Origin: Pseudomonas sp. 8AS
GTDB taxonomy: Bacteria > Pseudomonadota > Gammaproteobacteria > Pseudomonadales > Pseudomonadaceae
Assembly: GCF_902506505.1 (NCBI RefSeq)
Contig: NZ_LR733406.1
Span: 930,001-994,000 of the forward strand
DNA length: 64,000 nucleotides
Direction: 5' to 3'
The translations under genes and the position numbers were made by a program. This document shows, piece by piece, positions 41,493 through 49,504 of this stretch. The notes under the pieces were generated by a model, which made no database searches, was not told the DNA's origin, and worked only from the letters and a program-made list of their open reading frames with translations. Within the stretch, counting starts at the first letter, position 1. Every line of letters begins with the position of its first letter.

Positions 41493-42118
41493 AGGCTGAT
41501 GCCGACGTCGAACAGCACGGTGCGACCGAGGTTGCTGCGCAGGAAGTCGGGGGCGTCGGCATGGGCGAACAGCACGCGGGCGTAGCTCGGGCCGACCAGG
41601 GACAGCGAGCGCCAGCCCTGGCGCAGGTATTCGCCGGGCGGCGGGAAGTGGCTGTTGAAGTCGGGCATGTCGCGCTTCAGGTTGATGTAGGCGAGCAGGT
41701 CCAGCTCGCCCAGGTCGATGCCGCGTTCGCGGTAGTTGTGCGCCTTCTTGCGCAGGGTCGGCGCCAGGCGTCCCTGCAGTTCGCTGGCGGCGATCCGCCG
41801 GGGGCGCGGCTCGCGGCGCAGCAGCTGGCTGAGGGATAGGGCGCTGCGGCGGCGTTCCAGTTCGGCGCGCCATTCGTCATTCAGGCGGCGGCCCTGATCG
41901 AGGACGAAGAACACCTCGAAATTGGCTTCGCGAAACAGCACGTCCGGCGGCTCCTGACGGGCCGCGCCGAACTCGTCGTGGCGGAACGGCACGTTGAGGC
42001 CGAGCAGCAGGCGCTGGCAGACCCAGCGCTCGCGTTCCCACTTGCGCGCGTTGGTAAGGAAGTCATTGGCCTGTTCGGCCTGCCGGGTCAGCAGGCGCAG
42101 GTAGTCTGAATCGTCCAT
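41489..42118 (-). CDS. DUF1780 protein (putative endonuclease fold)
   Basis: This 209-residue soluble protein starts [20 protein letters not shown] and contains [29 protein letters not shown], which resembles a PD-(D/E)xK-type core (D...E-x-F). DUF1780 is described as a putative endonuclease family in Pfam as I recall; activity is not shown. The C-terminal half includes [23 protein letters not shown] 42118; the upstream extension to 42529 is rejected. Stop overlaps the MOSC start, so both are coupled. Confidence 0.82.
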   Translation of the reverse strand: MDDSDYLRLLTRQAEQANDFLTNARKWERERWVCQRLLLGLNVPFRHDEFGAARQEPPDVLFREANFEVFFVLDQGRRLNDEWRAELERRRSALSLSQLLRREPRPRRIAASELQGRLAPTLRKKAHNYRERGIDLGELDLLAYINLKRDMPDFNSHFPPPGEYLRQGWRSLSLVGPSYARVLFAHADAPDFLRSNLGRTVLFDVGISL

Positions 42119-42214
42119 GGGCGCAGCATAACCGCAAATTCGTCCCGCGGCAGCGGGGCGCTGAAGCCTGCGCCTGAGCGGTGTAGACTGGCTTGTCGCT
42201 TGCGAGGCCGCTCT

Positions 42215-42637
42215 ATGTCGATCCGCTCCATCACCCCCGCCGACCACCCGCAGCTCGTCGCGCTCTGGCGGCGCACGCCGGGCATCTGCCTGCGCCCGGA
42301 GGATGAGTTGGCGCCATTCTGCGCCTATCTGGCGCGCAATCCCGGGCACAGCCTGTTGGCCGAGGTCGACGGGCAATTGGCGGGCTGCCTGCTGGCCGGG
42401 CATGATGGCCGGCGCGGTTACCTGCAGCATCTGGTGGTGGACCTGCCGTGGCGGGGTCGCGGCCTGGCGCGGGCGCTGCTGGCCGAGGCGCTGGCGCGCC
42501 TGGCGGCGCAGGGGATCGGCAAGTCCCATGTCTTCGTCTTGCGCGATGCCCCGCAGGCGCTGGCCTTCTGGCTGGCCCAGGCCGGCTGGGCGGCGCGCGA
42601 GGATATCCAGGTATTTTCCACGAGGAGTGGCGCATGA
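42215..42637 (+). CDS. GNAT family N-acetyltransferase
   Basis: This 140-residue single GNAT domain contains the acetyl-CoA-binding motif [20 protein letters not shown] (Q/RxxGxG/A form RGRGLA). The substrate is unknown. ATG 42215; a TTG five codons upstream is less likely. Its stop overlaps the next start by 4 bp (ATGA), so it opens a tightly coupled three-gene operon with a secreted thioredoxin-like protein and a CbiM-like membrane protein. Confidence 0.87.
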   Translation: MSIRSITPADHPQLVALWRRTPGICLRPEDELAPFCAYLARNPGHSLLAEVDGQLAGCLLAGHDGRRGYLQHLVVDLPWRGRGLARALLAEALARLAAQGIGKSHVFVLRDAPQALAFWLAQAGWAAREDIQVFSTRSGA

Positions 42638-43101
42638 GAGTCTGGTTGATGTTGCTGGTGGGGCTGCTGTGCGTGCCGGCCATGGCGCTGGAGCCTGGAG
42701 AAAAACTGGTGCCCTGGACGTTGCTGGATCAGTTCGAGCAGCCCTACACCCTGGATGACGAGTTGCAGGTGTTGCTGGTGGCGCGCGACATGGCCGGGGC
42801 CAAGCTGCTCGAGGCGGCGCTGCAGGGGCGGCCCAAGGGCTATCTGGAGCAGCGCCGGGCGGTTTTCCTGGCCGATATCAGTCGCATGCCCGGGCTGGTC
42901 GCCAGCCTGTTCGCTGTGCCGGCGATGCGCGACTACAGCTACCGCGTGCTGCTTGATTCGCAGGCGCGGGTGGCGCCGCGCTATCCGGGCGAGGCGGGGG
43001 CGGTGCTCTGGCTCGACCTGCGCGCCGGCCATCTGCAGGCGCAGCGCAGCTTCACCGAGGCGGCGGCGTTGGCAGCCGCGCTGGAGCAGATCGCCCCGTG
43101 A
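42634..43101 (+). CDS. Secreted thioredoxin-like protein of unknown function
   Basis: This 155-residue protein has a signal peptide ([18 protein letters not shown], cleavage near residue 18). The mature part starts [24 protein letters not shown], which resembles the opening of peroxiredoxin/TlpA folds, but no catalytic CxxC or peroxidatic Cys is present. The second gene of the GNAT-led operon; both ends overlap neighbours by 4 bp. A periplasmic non-catalytic thioredoxin fold is inferred, moderate certainty. The long frame upstream to 42448 lies inside the GNAT gene and is rejected. Confidence 0.75.
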   Translation: MRVWLMLLVGLLCVPAMALEPGEKLVPWTLLDQFEQPYTLDDELQVLLVARDMAGAKLLEAALQGRPKGYLEQRRAVFLADISRMPGLVASLFAVPAMRDYSYRVLLDSQARVAPRYPGEAGAVLWLDLRAGHLQAQRSFTEAAALAAALEQIAP

Positions 43102-43787
43102 TCGGTGCCGAGCTGCTGTCGGCGACCAGCCTCTGGCTCGGTTGGCTGGTCTATCTGCCGCTGCTGCTCTGGGCCGTGTGGCGTGCGCCCTGGGTCGAGC
43201 TGTTCAGCGATCAGCGGCGCCAGCACCTGCTGTTCGGTACGGTGCTGGCGTTGTTCCTGCTGTGGCTGGTGCGCCGCGATTTCGCCTCCGGCCTGTCCTA
43301 CCACTTCATCGGCATGACCGTGGTCACCCTGCTGCTGGACTGGCCGCTGGCCGTGCTCTGCGGCCTGGCGGCGCAGCTGGGGCTGCTGGCCATGGGGCGG
43401 CAGGACCTGGCGGCGCTGGGGCTCAACGGCATATTGCTGGTGCTGATCCCGGTGCTGGTCACCGAGCTCTGTGCGCTGTTGGTGGAGCGGCGGCAGCCGC
43501 GCAACCTGTTCGTCTATATCTTCTGTTGCGGCTTCTTCCCGGCGGCCCTGGCCGTACTGTTCAGCTTGCTGGCCGGGCTCGGCGTGCTGTGGCTCGATGG
43601 GCTGTATGTGATGCCGCCGTGGCTGGATGACTTCGCCGGCTACCTCTGGCTGATCATGTTTCCCGAGGCTTTCATCAACGGCACGCTGGTCAGTGGCCTG
43701 GTGGTGTTCTATCCGGACTGGCTGGAGACCTTCAACCGCACGCGCTACCTGTCGGCGCCGTGGAAGGACGAGCCCCCGTCTTCCTGA
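43098..43787 (+). CDS. CbiM-like (energy-coupling factor) membrane protein
   Basis: This 229-residue protein has six to seven hydrophobic helices. GLSYHFIGMTVVTLLLDWPL and MFPEAFINGTLVSGLVVFYP fit the CbiM/ECF S-component family used for Co or Ni uptake. The usual CbiM N-terminus (MHIPDG-type with the metal-binding His) is missing, and no CbiQ or CbiO partner lies nearby, so the substrate is open. GTG 43098 overlaps the previous stop (GTGA). Confidence 0.75.
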   Translation: MIGAELLSATSLWLGWLVYLPLLLWAVWRAPWVELFSDQRRQHLLFGTVLALFLLWLVRRDFASGLSYHFIGMTVVTLLLDWPLAVLCGLAAQLGLLAMGRQDLAALGLNGILLVLIPVLVTELCALLVERRQPRNLFVYIFCCGFFPAALAVLFSLLAGLGVLWLDGLYVMPPWLDDFAGYLWLIMFPEAFINGTLVSGLVVFYPDWLETFNRTRYLSAPWKDEPPSS

Positions 43788-43824
43788 TGGTGCATGCTTC
43801 AGCGGCTGGATCGGGCTCCCTGGG

Positions 43825-43838
43825 TTGACCTGGATCAA
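43825..43838 (+). promoter_or_regulatory. ANR/FNR-like box upstream of a 71-residue gene
   Basis: TTGAC-CTGG-ATCAA matches the ANR/FNR/DNR consensus TTGAT-N4-ATCAA with one mismatch. It is centred about 58 bp upstream of the ATG at 43890. A class II promoter would start near 43873; no good -10 is seen. Confidence 0.5.
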
Positions 43839-43889
43839 CCGCCGTCGACGCCGCCGGCGCAAGCTCGGCAAAACAGCGGAGGCAGCGAC

Positions 43890-44105
43890 ATGGGTGTACA
43901 CGAGTGGGCGCGCGGTGAAATCGAGGGCAGTTTGCAGCGGGCGCAGGAGCAGGGTATCGAGCCGCTGCTCGCCCTGCGGGCCCTACTCAGCGCGGTGGTG
44001 GCCGGCAACCAGCGGCTGCGTCAGCCGGCCGACCTGGCCGCCGAGCTGCAGTTCCTGGCCGATAACCTGGATGATCAGCGCGACTACGGCTTTATGCGGC
44101 CCTAG
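43890..44105 (+). CDS. Small conserved protein of unknown function
   Basis: This 71-residue soluble, mostly helical protein begins MGVHEWARGEIEGSLQRAQE and ends DDQRDYGFMRP. No motif is recognised. ATG 43890 has GGAGG 7 bases upstream, which decides the start over an open frame reaching 43794. It lies 102 bp after the CbiM-like gene, with an ANR-like box in the gap, so it may have its own oxygen-responsive promoter. A hairpin follows its stop codon. Confidence 0.7.
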   Translation: MGVHEWARGEIEGSLQRAQEQGIEPLLALRALLSAVVAGNQRLRQPADLAAELQFLADNLDDQRDYGFMRP

Positions 44106-44129
44106 GAGCTGTGCTGCCGTGACGGGCCG

Positions 44130-44155
44130 TAGGGTGCGCCGCGTGGCGCACCCTA
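44130..44155. repeat. Dispersed-type palindrome TAGGGTGCGCC
   Basis: TAGGGTGCGCC (44130-44140), loop GCGT, GGCGCACCCTA (44145-44155): a perfect 11-bp stem with no T-run, between convergent genes. Sequences like this are common intergenic repeats in Proteobacteria (recalled); it may also end transcripts. Confidence 0.6.
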
Positions 44156-44202
44156 TGCAAATTCGCGTGAGGTTGCTGAGTGTGGCGTGGGGTCTCGGGG
44201 GC

Positions 44203-44397
44203 TCAATGCTCGCGGGGTGGCAGTTCGCCGGAAAACAGCTCGTCTTCCAGTGGGTCGCCGGCAATCACGTGGGCCTCGCTGGCCCAGGCGCCAAGATCGA
44301 TCAGCTTGCAGCGCTCGCTGCAGAAGGGCCTGCTTGGGCTTTGCGGGCCCCATTCGACGGGGGCGCCGCAGGTTGGGCATTCGACGGTGCTGCTCAA
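44203..44397 (-). CDS. yacG: YacG, zinc-binding DNA gyrase inhibitor
   Basis: This 64-residue protein has four zinc Cys: [11 protein letters not shown] and [12 protein letters not shown], the YacG signature. YacG binds GyrB and blocks DNA binding. The C-terminus is acidic and disordered ([12 protein letters not shown]), as in E. coli. Start is TTG at 44397, overlapping the coaE stop (TTGA), with AGGAGG upstream; no ATG is available. The order pilD-coaE-yacG is conserved in Pseudomonas. Confidence 0.92.
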   Translation of the reverse strand: MSSTVECPTCGAPVEWGPQSPSRPFCSERCKLIDLGAWASEAHVIAGDPLEDELFSGELPPREH

Positions 44398-45005
44398 GGT
44401 TGTCCTCCTCGCAGGGTCAGGTAGAAATTGTGCAGGCGTTCGACTTCGCTGCGTAGCCAGGCCGGGTCGCGGTCGTTCAATAGTACGTCGTCGGCATGCC
44501 GCAGGCGCTCGTCGCGGGCGGCCTGGGCCTTGAGAATGGCCTCGACCTGGGCGGCGGAGACCTGGTCGCGGGCCATGGTGCGCTGCCGCTGCAGGTCCTC
44601 GGGGGCATCCACCACCAGAACTCGCCTGGTCATGGCGGTCTGCCCGGATTCGATCAGTAGCGGCGAAACCAGGATCGCATAGGGCGATTCCGAACGCGCC
44701 AGGTAATTGCGGATTTCCTCGCCGATCAGCGGGTGCAGCAGGCTTTCCAGCCAGCGCCGTTGCTGCGGGTCCTGAAAGATCAGCTGGCGCAGGGCGGCGC
44801 GGTCCAGCTGGCCGTCGGCTTGCAGCACCTGCGGGCCGAAACGCTCGACGATACGGGCCAGGGCCGGGCGACCAGGCTCGACGACCCAGCGGGCGGCATG
44901 GTCGGCGTCGACCAGATGCACGCCGAGGTCGATGAAATGCTGGGCCGCCGCGCTTTTACCGCTGCCGATACCGCCGGTCAGGCCGAGAATCCAGGGTGTG
45001 TTCAT
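44394..45005 (-). CDS. coaE: Dephospho-CoA kinase
   Basis: This 203-residue P-loop kinase phosphorylates dephospho-CoA in the last step of CoA synthesis. The P-loop [11 protein letters not shown] spans residues 8-18, and [13 protein letters not shown] is the substrate-binding region. ATG 45003-45005 is adjacent to the pilD stop codon, and its own stop overlaps yacG. Probably transcribed with pilB-pilC-pilD. Confidence 0.96.
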   Translation of the reverse strand: MNTPWILGLTGGIGSGKSAAAQHFIDLGVHLVDADHAARWVVEPGRPALARIVERFGPQVLQADGQLDRAALRQLIFQDPQQRRWLESLLHPLIGEEIRNYLARSESPYAILVSPLLIESGQTAMTRRVLVVDAPEDLQRQRTMARDQVSAAQVEAILKAQAARDERLRHADDVLLNDRDPAWLRSEVERLHNFYLTLRGGQP

Positions 45006-45875
45006 TCAAAGCCGGGCAAATTGCAAATAGGCTCCGGTTATTTGATCACCCCAGAGCAGTGCAATCCAGCCGGCAATCGCCAGATAGGGGCCGAAGGGGA
45101 TGGGCGTGCTGGTTTCCTGGTCGCGCAGGCGCAGCATGATCACGCCGAGCACGGCGCCGACCAGGGACGACAGCAGGATGGTCAGCGGCAGGATCTGCCA
45201 GCCGCCCCAGGCGCCGAGCATGGCCAGCAGCTTGAAGTCGCCATAGCCCATGCCTTCCTTGCCGGTGAGCAGCTTGAACAGCCAGTACACCGACCACAGG
45301 CTCAGGTAGCCGGCCACCGCGCCCCACAGGGCGTCCTCCAGGCTGGTGAACAGACCGTAGTGATTGAGGATCAGGCCCAGCCACAGCAGCGGCAGCACCA
45401 GGGCGTCCGGCAGCAGCTGGTGGTCGCAGTCGATCAGGCTCATCGCCAGCAGGCCCCAGGTCAGCAGCAGCATGGCGGCTGCCGGCCAGCCGAAGCCGAA
45501 ATGGAATGCGACATAGGCGGACAGCAGGCCGCAGGCCAGCTCCACCAGGGGGTAGCGCTTACTGATCGGCGCCTTGCAGCTGGAGCACTTGCCGCGCAGG
45601 AACAGGTAGCTGACGACCGGGATGTTCTCCCACGGCTTGATCTGGTGCCCGCAATGCGGGCAGCTCGAATGCGGCAGGATCAGGTTGAAGGTCTCGCCGG
45701 CCGGCTCTTCAGGCAGCTCGAGCACGTCCCGCGCCTGCAGGCGCCAGTCGCGCTGCATCATCTTCGGCAGGCGATAAACCACCACGTTGAGGAAGCTGCC
45801 GATCAGCAGGCCGAGGAGCAGGGTGCAGAAAACAAAGGCCGGCAAGTTGCCGGCCAGAAAGTCGAATAAATGCAT
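45006..45875 (-). CDS. pilD: PilD (XcpA), prepilin peptidase and N-methyltransferase
   Basis: This 289-residue inner-membrane enzyme cleaves leaders of type IV prepilins and type II secretion pseudopilins and methylates the new N-terminus. The zinc Cys are Cys72, Cys75, Cys97 and Cys100. The catalytic aspartates are Asp149 (SLIDCDH) and Asp213 (GYGDFK), the PAO1 numbers as I recall. Eight membrane helices are seen. It should process PilA, FimU, PilV, PilW, PilX, PilE and the FimT-like protein in this window. Confidence 0.97.
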   Translation of the reverse strand: MHLFDFLAGNLPAFVFCTLLLGLLIGSFLNVVVYRLPKMMQRDWRLQARDVLELPEEPAGETFNLILPHSSCPHCGHQIKPWENIPVVSYLFLRGKCSSCKAPISKRYPLVELACGLLSAYVAFHFGFGWPAAAMLLLTWGLLAMSLIDCDHQLLPDALVLPLLWLGLILNHYGLFTSLEDALWGAVAGYLSLWSVYWLFKLLTGKEGMGYGDFKLLAMLGAWGGWQILPLTILLSSLVGAVLGVIMLRLRDQETSTPIPFGPYLAIAGWIALLWGDQITGAYLQFARL

Positions 45876-45877
45876 AT

Positions 45878-47095
45878 TTACACAACAGAGCCCAGTGTGA
45901 AGATCGGCAGATACATTGCAATCACCAAGCCGCCAACCAGCACGCCAAGTACAGCCATGATCATGGGCTCCATGAGGCTGGTCAGGCTGTCCACCATGTT
46001 GTCCACTTCATCCTCGTAGAAGGTCGCAACCTTGTCGAGCATGGAGTCCAGTGCGCCAGACTCTTCGCCAATCGAGGTCATCTGTATGGCCATTGCCGGG
46101 AAGACGCCGGTCGTTCGCATGGAGAAGTTGAGCTGGGTGCCGCTGGATACGTCTTGCTTGATCTTGTTCACCGCATTGACGAAAACGACGTTGCCTGTAG
46201 CGCCGGCTACCGAGTCCAGAGCCTCGACCAGCGGCACGCCGGCGGCGAAGGTGGTGGAGAGTGTGCGGGCAAAGCGTGCGACTGCGGATTTGTAGATGAT
46301 ATCGCCGACAATAGGCACTTTAAGAACGAAGCGGTCGACTTGGTCGCGGAACTTTCTCGATTTCTTGTGTGCCTCTTTCAACGTGAAGGCTGCGGCAAAG
46401 ATCACGAAAAGTACGACATACCACCATCTTTGCAATGCCTCCGATAGATCAATGACCATCTGAGTGAATGCTGGCAGTTCAGCGCCAAAACCTCTGAAAA
46501 CGTCTTGAAACTGCGGTACTACCTTGATCAGCAGGATGGCGGAAACAATGATCGCCACGACGATTACGGCAATCGGGTAGTTCATTGCTTTCTTGATCTT
46601 GGCCTTCAATGCCTCGGTCTTTTCCTTGTAGGTGGCAACGCGATCCAGCAGGCTCTCGAGTGCGCCGGACTGTTCACCGGCATCGACAAGGTTGCAGTAC
46701 AGGTCGTCAAAGTACTCCGGCTTTTTGCGCAGGGAGGTGGCAAAGCTATTGCCTGCCGCTACTTCCTGTTTTACCTCGTCGACCAGTTTGCGCATGTTCT
46801 GGTTGTCGAGGCCTTCTCCAATAATGTCGAAGGATTGCAGCAAGGGGACGCCGGCCTTCATCATGGTCGCCATCTGTCGCGTGAACAGGGCAATATCCAT
46901 GGGTTTGATTTTTTTGCCTGCGCCGAACAGGCTCTTGCCTTTCTTGGTTACTCGAAGTGGGTTGATTCCCTGCTTGCGCAGTTGGGCTTTGACCAAGGCA
47001 GGACTCTGCCCGCTTAGCTCCCCTTTGATTCTGGCACCTTTCTTGTCAGTCCCTTCCCATTTGAAGACACTGTTTTGTAGTGCTTTTCCCGCCAT
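45878..47095 (-). CDS. pilC: PilC, type IV pilus platform protein
   Basis: This 405-residue GspF-family inner-membrane protein couples the PilB and PilT motors to pilin assembly. Two GspF repeats are visible (about residues 70-195 and 275-395), with LFTRQMATMMKAGVPLLQSFD and ARFARTLSTTFAAGVPLVEALD as their opening motifs. Three membrane helices follow the usual pattern. ATG 47093-47095; 3 bp after the pilB stop. Confidence 0.96.
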   Translation of the reverse strand: MAGKALQNSVFKWEGTDKKGARIKGELSGQSPALVKAQLRKQGINPLRVTKKGKSLFGAGKKIKPMDIALFTRQMATMMKAGVPLLQSFDIIGEGLDNQNMRKLVDEVKQEVAAGNSFATSLRKKPEYFDDLYCNLVDAGEQSGALESLLDRVATYKEKTEALKAKIKKAMNYPIAVIVVAIIVSAILLIKVVPQFQDVFRGFGAELPAFTQMVIDLSEALQRWWYVVLFVIFAAAFTLKEAHKKSRKFRDQVDRFVLKVPIVGDIIYKSAVARFARTLSTTFAAGVPLVEALDSVAGATGNVVFVNAVNKIKQDVSSGTQLNFSMRTTGVFPAMAIQMTSIGEESGALDSMLDKVATFYEDEVDNMVDSLTSLMEPMIMAVLGVLVGGLVIAMYLPIFTLGSVV

Positions 47096-47098
47096 GGT

Positions 47099-48802
47099 TT
47101 AATCCTTGGTTACCCGGTTGACTTCCTCGAGGCTGGTAACGCCTTGCATGGCCTTTACCAAACCGGAGGTGCGCAAATCATTGAAGCCATCTTTCCGCAT
47201 CTGTGCGGCAATTTCTATGGAATTCCCTTCTTCCATGATAATCCGCTGCAGTGCCGGCGTAACTTTAACCACTTCATAAATACCGACGCGACCCTTGTAG
47301 CCGCCCTTGCAGTTCTCGCAGCCGACCGGGCCATAGATCTTGAATGTGCCGATCCTGGCTTCGGGGAAGCCTTCCTTGATGAGCGTGTCGTGAGGAACCT
47401 CTACTTCCTTCTTGCAGCTGCCGCAGAGTTTGCGCGCCAGGCGCTGCGCGATGATGAGGTTGACCGATGTGGCAATGTTGAACGACGGCACGCCCATGTT
47501 GCGCATGCGGGTCAGGGTTTCGGCGGCGCTGTTGGTGTGCAGGGTGGACATGACCATGTGGCCGGTCTGTGCTGCCTTTACCGCGATCGAGGCCGTATCG
47601 AGGTCACGAATCTCGCCGACCATGATGATGTCCGGATCCTGGCGCAGGAAGGCGCGCAGTGCCTGGGTGAAGTCCATGCCCTGCTTGGGATTGACGTTGA
47701 CCTGGTTAATGCCCTCGAGGTTGATTTCCACGGGGTCTTCGGCGGTGGAGATATTCACATCCACCGTGTTGAGAATGTTGAGGCCGGTATACAGGGAGAC
47801 GGTTTTGCCGGAGCCGGTCGGACCGGTCACTAGGATCATGCCTTGAGGCTGCTTGAGGGCCGCAAGGTACAGCTCTTTCTGTTCTTCCTCGTAGCCCAGC
47901 GCATCGATCCCCATTTGCGCACTGCTGGGGTCGAGAATACGCATGACTATCTTCTCGCCCCATAGGGTGGGCAAGGTGTTGACGCGAAAGTCGATGGCCT
48001 TGTTTTTCGAGATTTTCATCTTGATACGGCCGTCTTGGGGTTTGCGTCGCTCGGAAATGTCCAGCGCTGCCATCACTTTCAAGCGAGCACTGATCCGGCT
48101 GGCAAGCTGAATCGGGGGGCGAGCCACTTCGTGCAGAATGCCATCGGTGCGGAAGCGTACCCGGTAGACTTTTTCGTAGGGCTCGAAGTGCAGGTCGGAT
48201 GAGCCACTCTTGATGGCGTCCAGCAGCATCTTGTTGACGAATCGAACGACAGGGGCGTCGTCGGCCGCTTCACCGCCGACTTTGTCTGCGGCGGAGTCGT
48301 CAACCGCCTCGACATCCAGTCCATCCAGGTCGATGTCGGCCAGGTCTTCCATGCCGCTTGAGCCGGCGTCGAAGAACTTCTCGATGGCATCGCCCAGTTT
48401 GTCGTCCTCGATCAGTACCGCCTCGGTGTTGAGGCCGGTGCTGAACTGGATATCGGTAATGGCCTGGTGATTGGTCGGGTCGGATATGCCGATGAAGAGT
48501 TTGTTGCCGCGGCGAAACAGCGGCAGGGCCCGGTGCTGGCGAACCAGCTTTTCACTGACCAGTTCGCGCGGCTGGGCTTCCTTGTCAATGCTGCTCAGGT
48601 CAATAAAGGGGGTGCCGAACTGTTCTGCGGCCACTTCTGCCAGGGCGCGGCTCTTGACCAGCTTGTTCTGCACCAGATAGGTAACCAGGGGCATCTTGTT
48701 GCGCATGGCCTGTTGCTGGGCTTGTGCTGCGGTGTGGTCGTCCAGCAGGCCGGCGAGCGCGATGTGCTTGGCGAGGCCGCTCAGGTTCAGAGGTTCATTC
48801 AT
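47099..48802 (-). CDS. pilB: PilB, pilus extension ATPase
   Basis: This 567-residue hexameric GspE-family ATPase drives pilus extension. An N-terminal MshEN-type domain (about 1-160) containing LVTYLVQNKLV may bind c-di-GMP. The ATPase core has Walker A GPTGSGKT, Walker B DPDIIMVGEIRD and the TLHTNSA His box. The C-terminal zinc motif is CGSCKKE...CENCKGGYKGR. ATG 48800-48802. First gene of pilB-pilC-pilD-coaE-yacG; a terminator separates it from pilA upstream. Confidence 0.97.
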   Translation of the reverse strand: MNEPLNLSGLAKHIALAGLLDDHTAAQAQQQAMRNKMPLVTYLVQNKLVKSRALAEVAAEQFGTPFIDLSSIDKEAQPRELVSEKLVRQHRALPLFRRGNKLFIGISDPTNHQAITDIQFSTGLNTEAVLIEDDKLGDAIEKFFDAGSSGMEDLADIDLDGLDVEAVDDSAADKVGGEAADDAPVVRFVNKMLLDAIKSGSSDLHFEPYEKVYRVRFRTDGILHEVARPPIQLASRISARLKVMAALDISERRKPQDGRIKMKISKNKAIDFRVNTLPTLWGEKIVMRILDPSSAQMGIDALGYEEEQKELYLAALKQPQGMILVTGPTGSGKTVSLYTGLNILNTVDVNISTAEDPVEINLEGINQVNVNPKQGMDFTQALRAFLRQDPDIIMVGEIRDLDTASIAVKAAQTGHMVMSTLHTNSAAETLTRMRNMGVPSFNIATSVNLIIAQRLARKLCGSCKKEVEVPHDTLIKEGFPEARIGTFKIYGPVGCENCKGGYKGRVGIYEVVKVTPALQRIIMEEGNSIEIAAQMRKDGFNDLRTSGLVKAMQGVTSLEEVNRVTKD

Positions 48803-48865
48803 GGGGCGGAGGTCTTGGCTGGCGGTTGGCTGGCTAGGGCAGCTTAGGCTAAACGGCTTGGCAAG

Positions 48866-48899
48866 AAAAACAAAGGCGCCCGAGGGCGCCCTTGTTTTT
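48866..48899. terminator. Bidirectional terminator between pilA and pilB
   Basis: AAAAACAA-A-GGCGCC (48866-48880), loop CGAG, GGCGCC-C-TTGTTTTT (48885-48899), with one A-C mismatch. It should end the pilA transcript before pilB. Confidence 0.9.
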
Positions 48900-48912
48900 G
48901 GAGCGTAACTGA

Positions 48913-49332
48913 TTAGTTGCAGTTACGCGGCTTGAAGTCTGCATCCAGGTCGGTGCTGCAGGTCCAGGTGCCAGTGGTGTCGCGAGTCAAGCGAATGTAC
49001 TTGCCGCTTGTTTTCGGGCCGGAAGTGCCAAAGAGGAAGTTAAGAGCGCCTGCGCCAGTGCTGGCGAATGCGGTGGATACAGAAATGGTGCCCAGTGGGC
49101 TGGCGGTGGATGCGGTGCCCAGGCGAGCCAGGTCGATACTGGCGCCGGAGAGGCCTTGGGCGTAGGCATCTTCAACACCGGTTTTCAGCGGGGCGATGGC
49201 GGCCAGGCCGGTTGCCGCTTCGGAGCGGCCGATGTAGTTCTGGTAGGCCGGGATGGCGATGGCGGCCAGGATGCCGATGATCGCAACGACGATCATCAGT
49301 TCGATCAGGGTAAAGCCTTTTTGCGCTTTCAT
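48913..49332 (-). CDS. pilA: PilA, major type IV pilin
   Basis: This 139-residue prepilin has leader MKAQKG, then [14 protein letters not shown] helix [20 protein letters not shown] with Glu5. The C-terminal disulfide loop is Cys125 to Cys138 ([14 protein letters not shown]), followed by one Asn. The Ser/Thr/Ala/Gly-rich middle (about 75-105) could be glycosylated by the divergent PglL-like protein; unlike P. aeruginosa group I pilin, there is no C-terminal Ser for that. It lies on the same strand as pilBCD, with its own sigma-54 promoter and terminator. Confidence 0.95.
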   Translation of the reverse strand: MKAQKGFTLIELMIVVAIIGILAAIAIPAYQNYIGRSEAATGLAAIAPLKTGVEDAYAQGLSGASIDLARLGTASTASPLGTISVSTAFASTGAGALNFLFGTSGPKTSGKYIRLTRDTTGTWTCSTDLDADFKPRNCN

Positions 49333-49384
49333 AGAGTTTCTCCGTGGATGTGTTTACGACTGCATCGGCAGCTGACATGCTTCA

Positions 49385-49400
49385 AGCAAGAGTCTTGCCA
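49385..49400 (-). promoter_or_regulatory. Sigma-54 promoter of pilA
   Basis: On the minus strand TGGCAAG-ACTC-TTGCT (49400-49385) matches the -24/-12 consensus TGGCACG-N4-TTGCW with one mismatch. The start would be near 49374, about 42 nt before the ATG. GTGACA (49454-49459) and TGTCAG (49465-49470) lie about 80-95 bp upstream, where PilR sites (TGTC repeats) are expected. Confidence 0.85.
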
Positions 49401-49504
49401 GGTCTTGAAATGGCCGCTTGGGGGCTTGCGATGCGGGGCTTGCCGCTTGGCAGGTGACAATAAATGTCAGTGAGTGGCGAATTGTGCTGGATCAAGGTTT
49501 GAGT

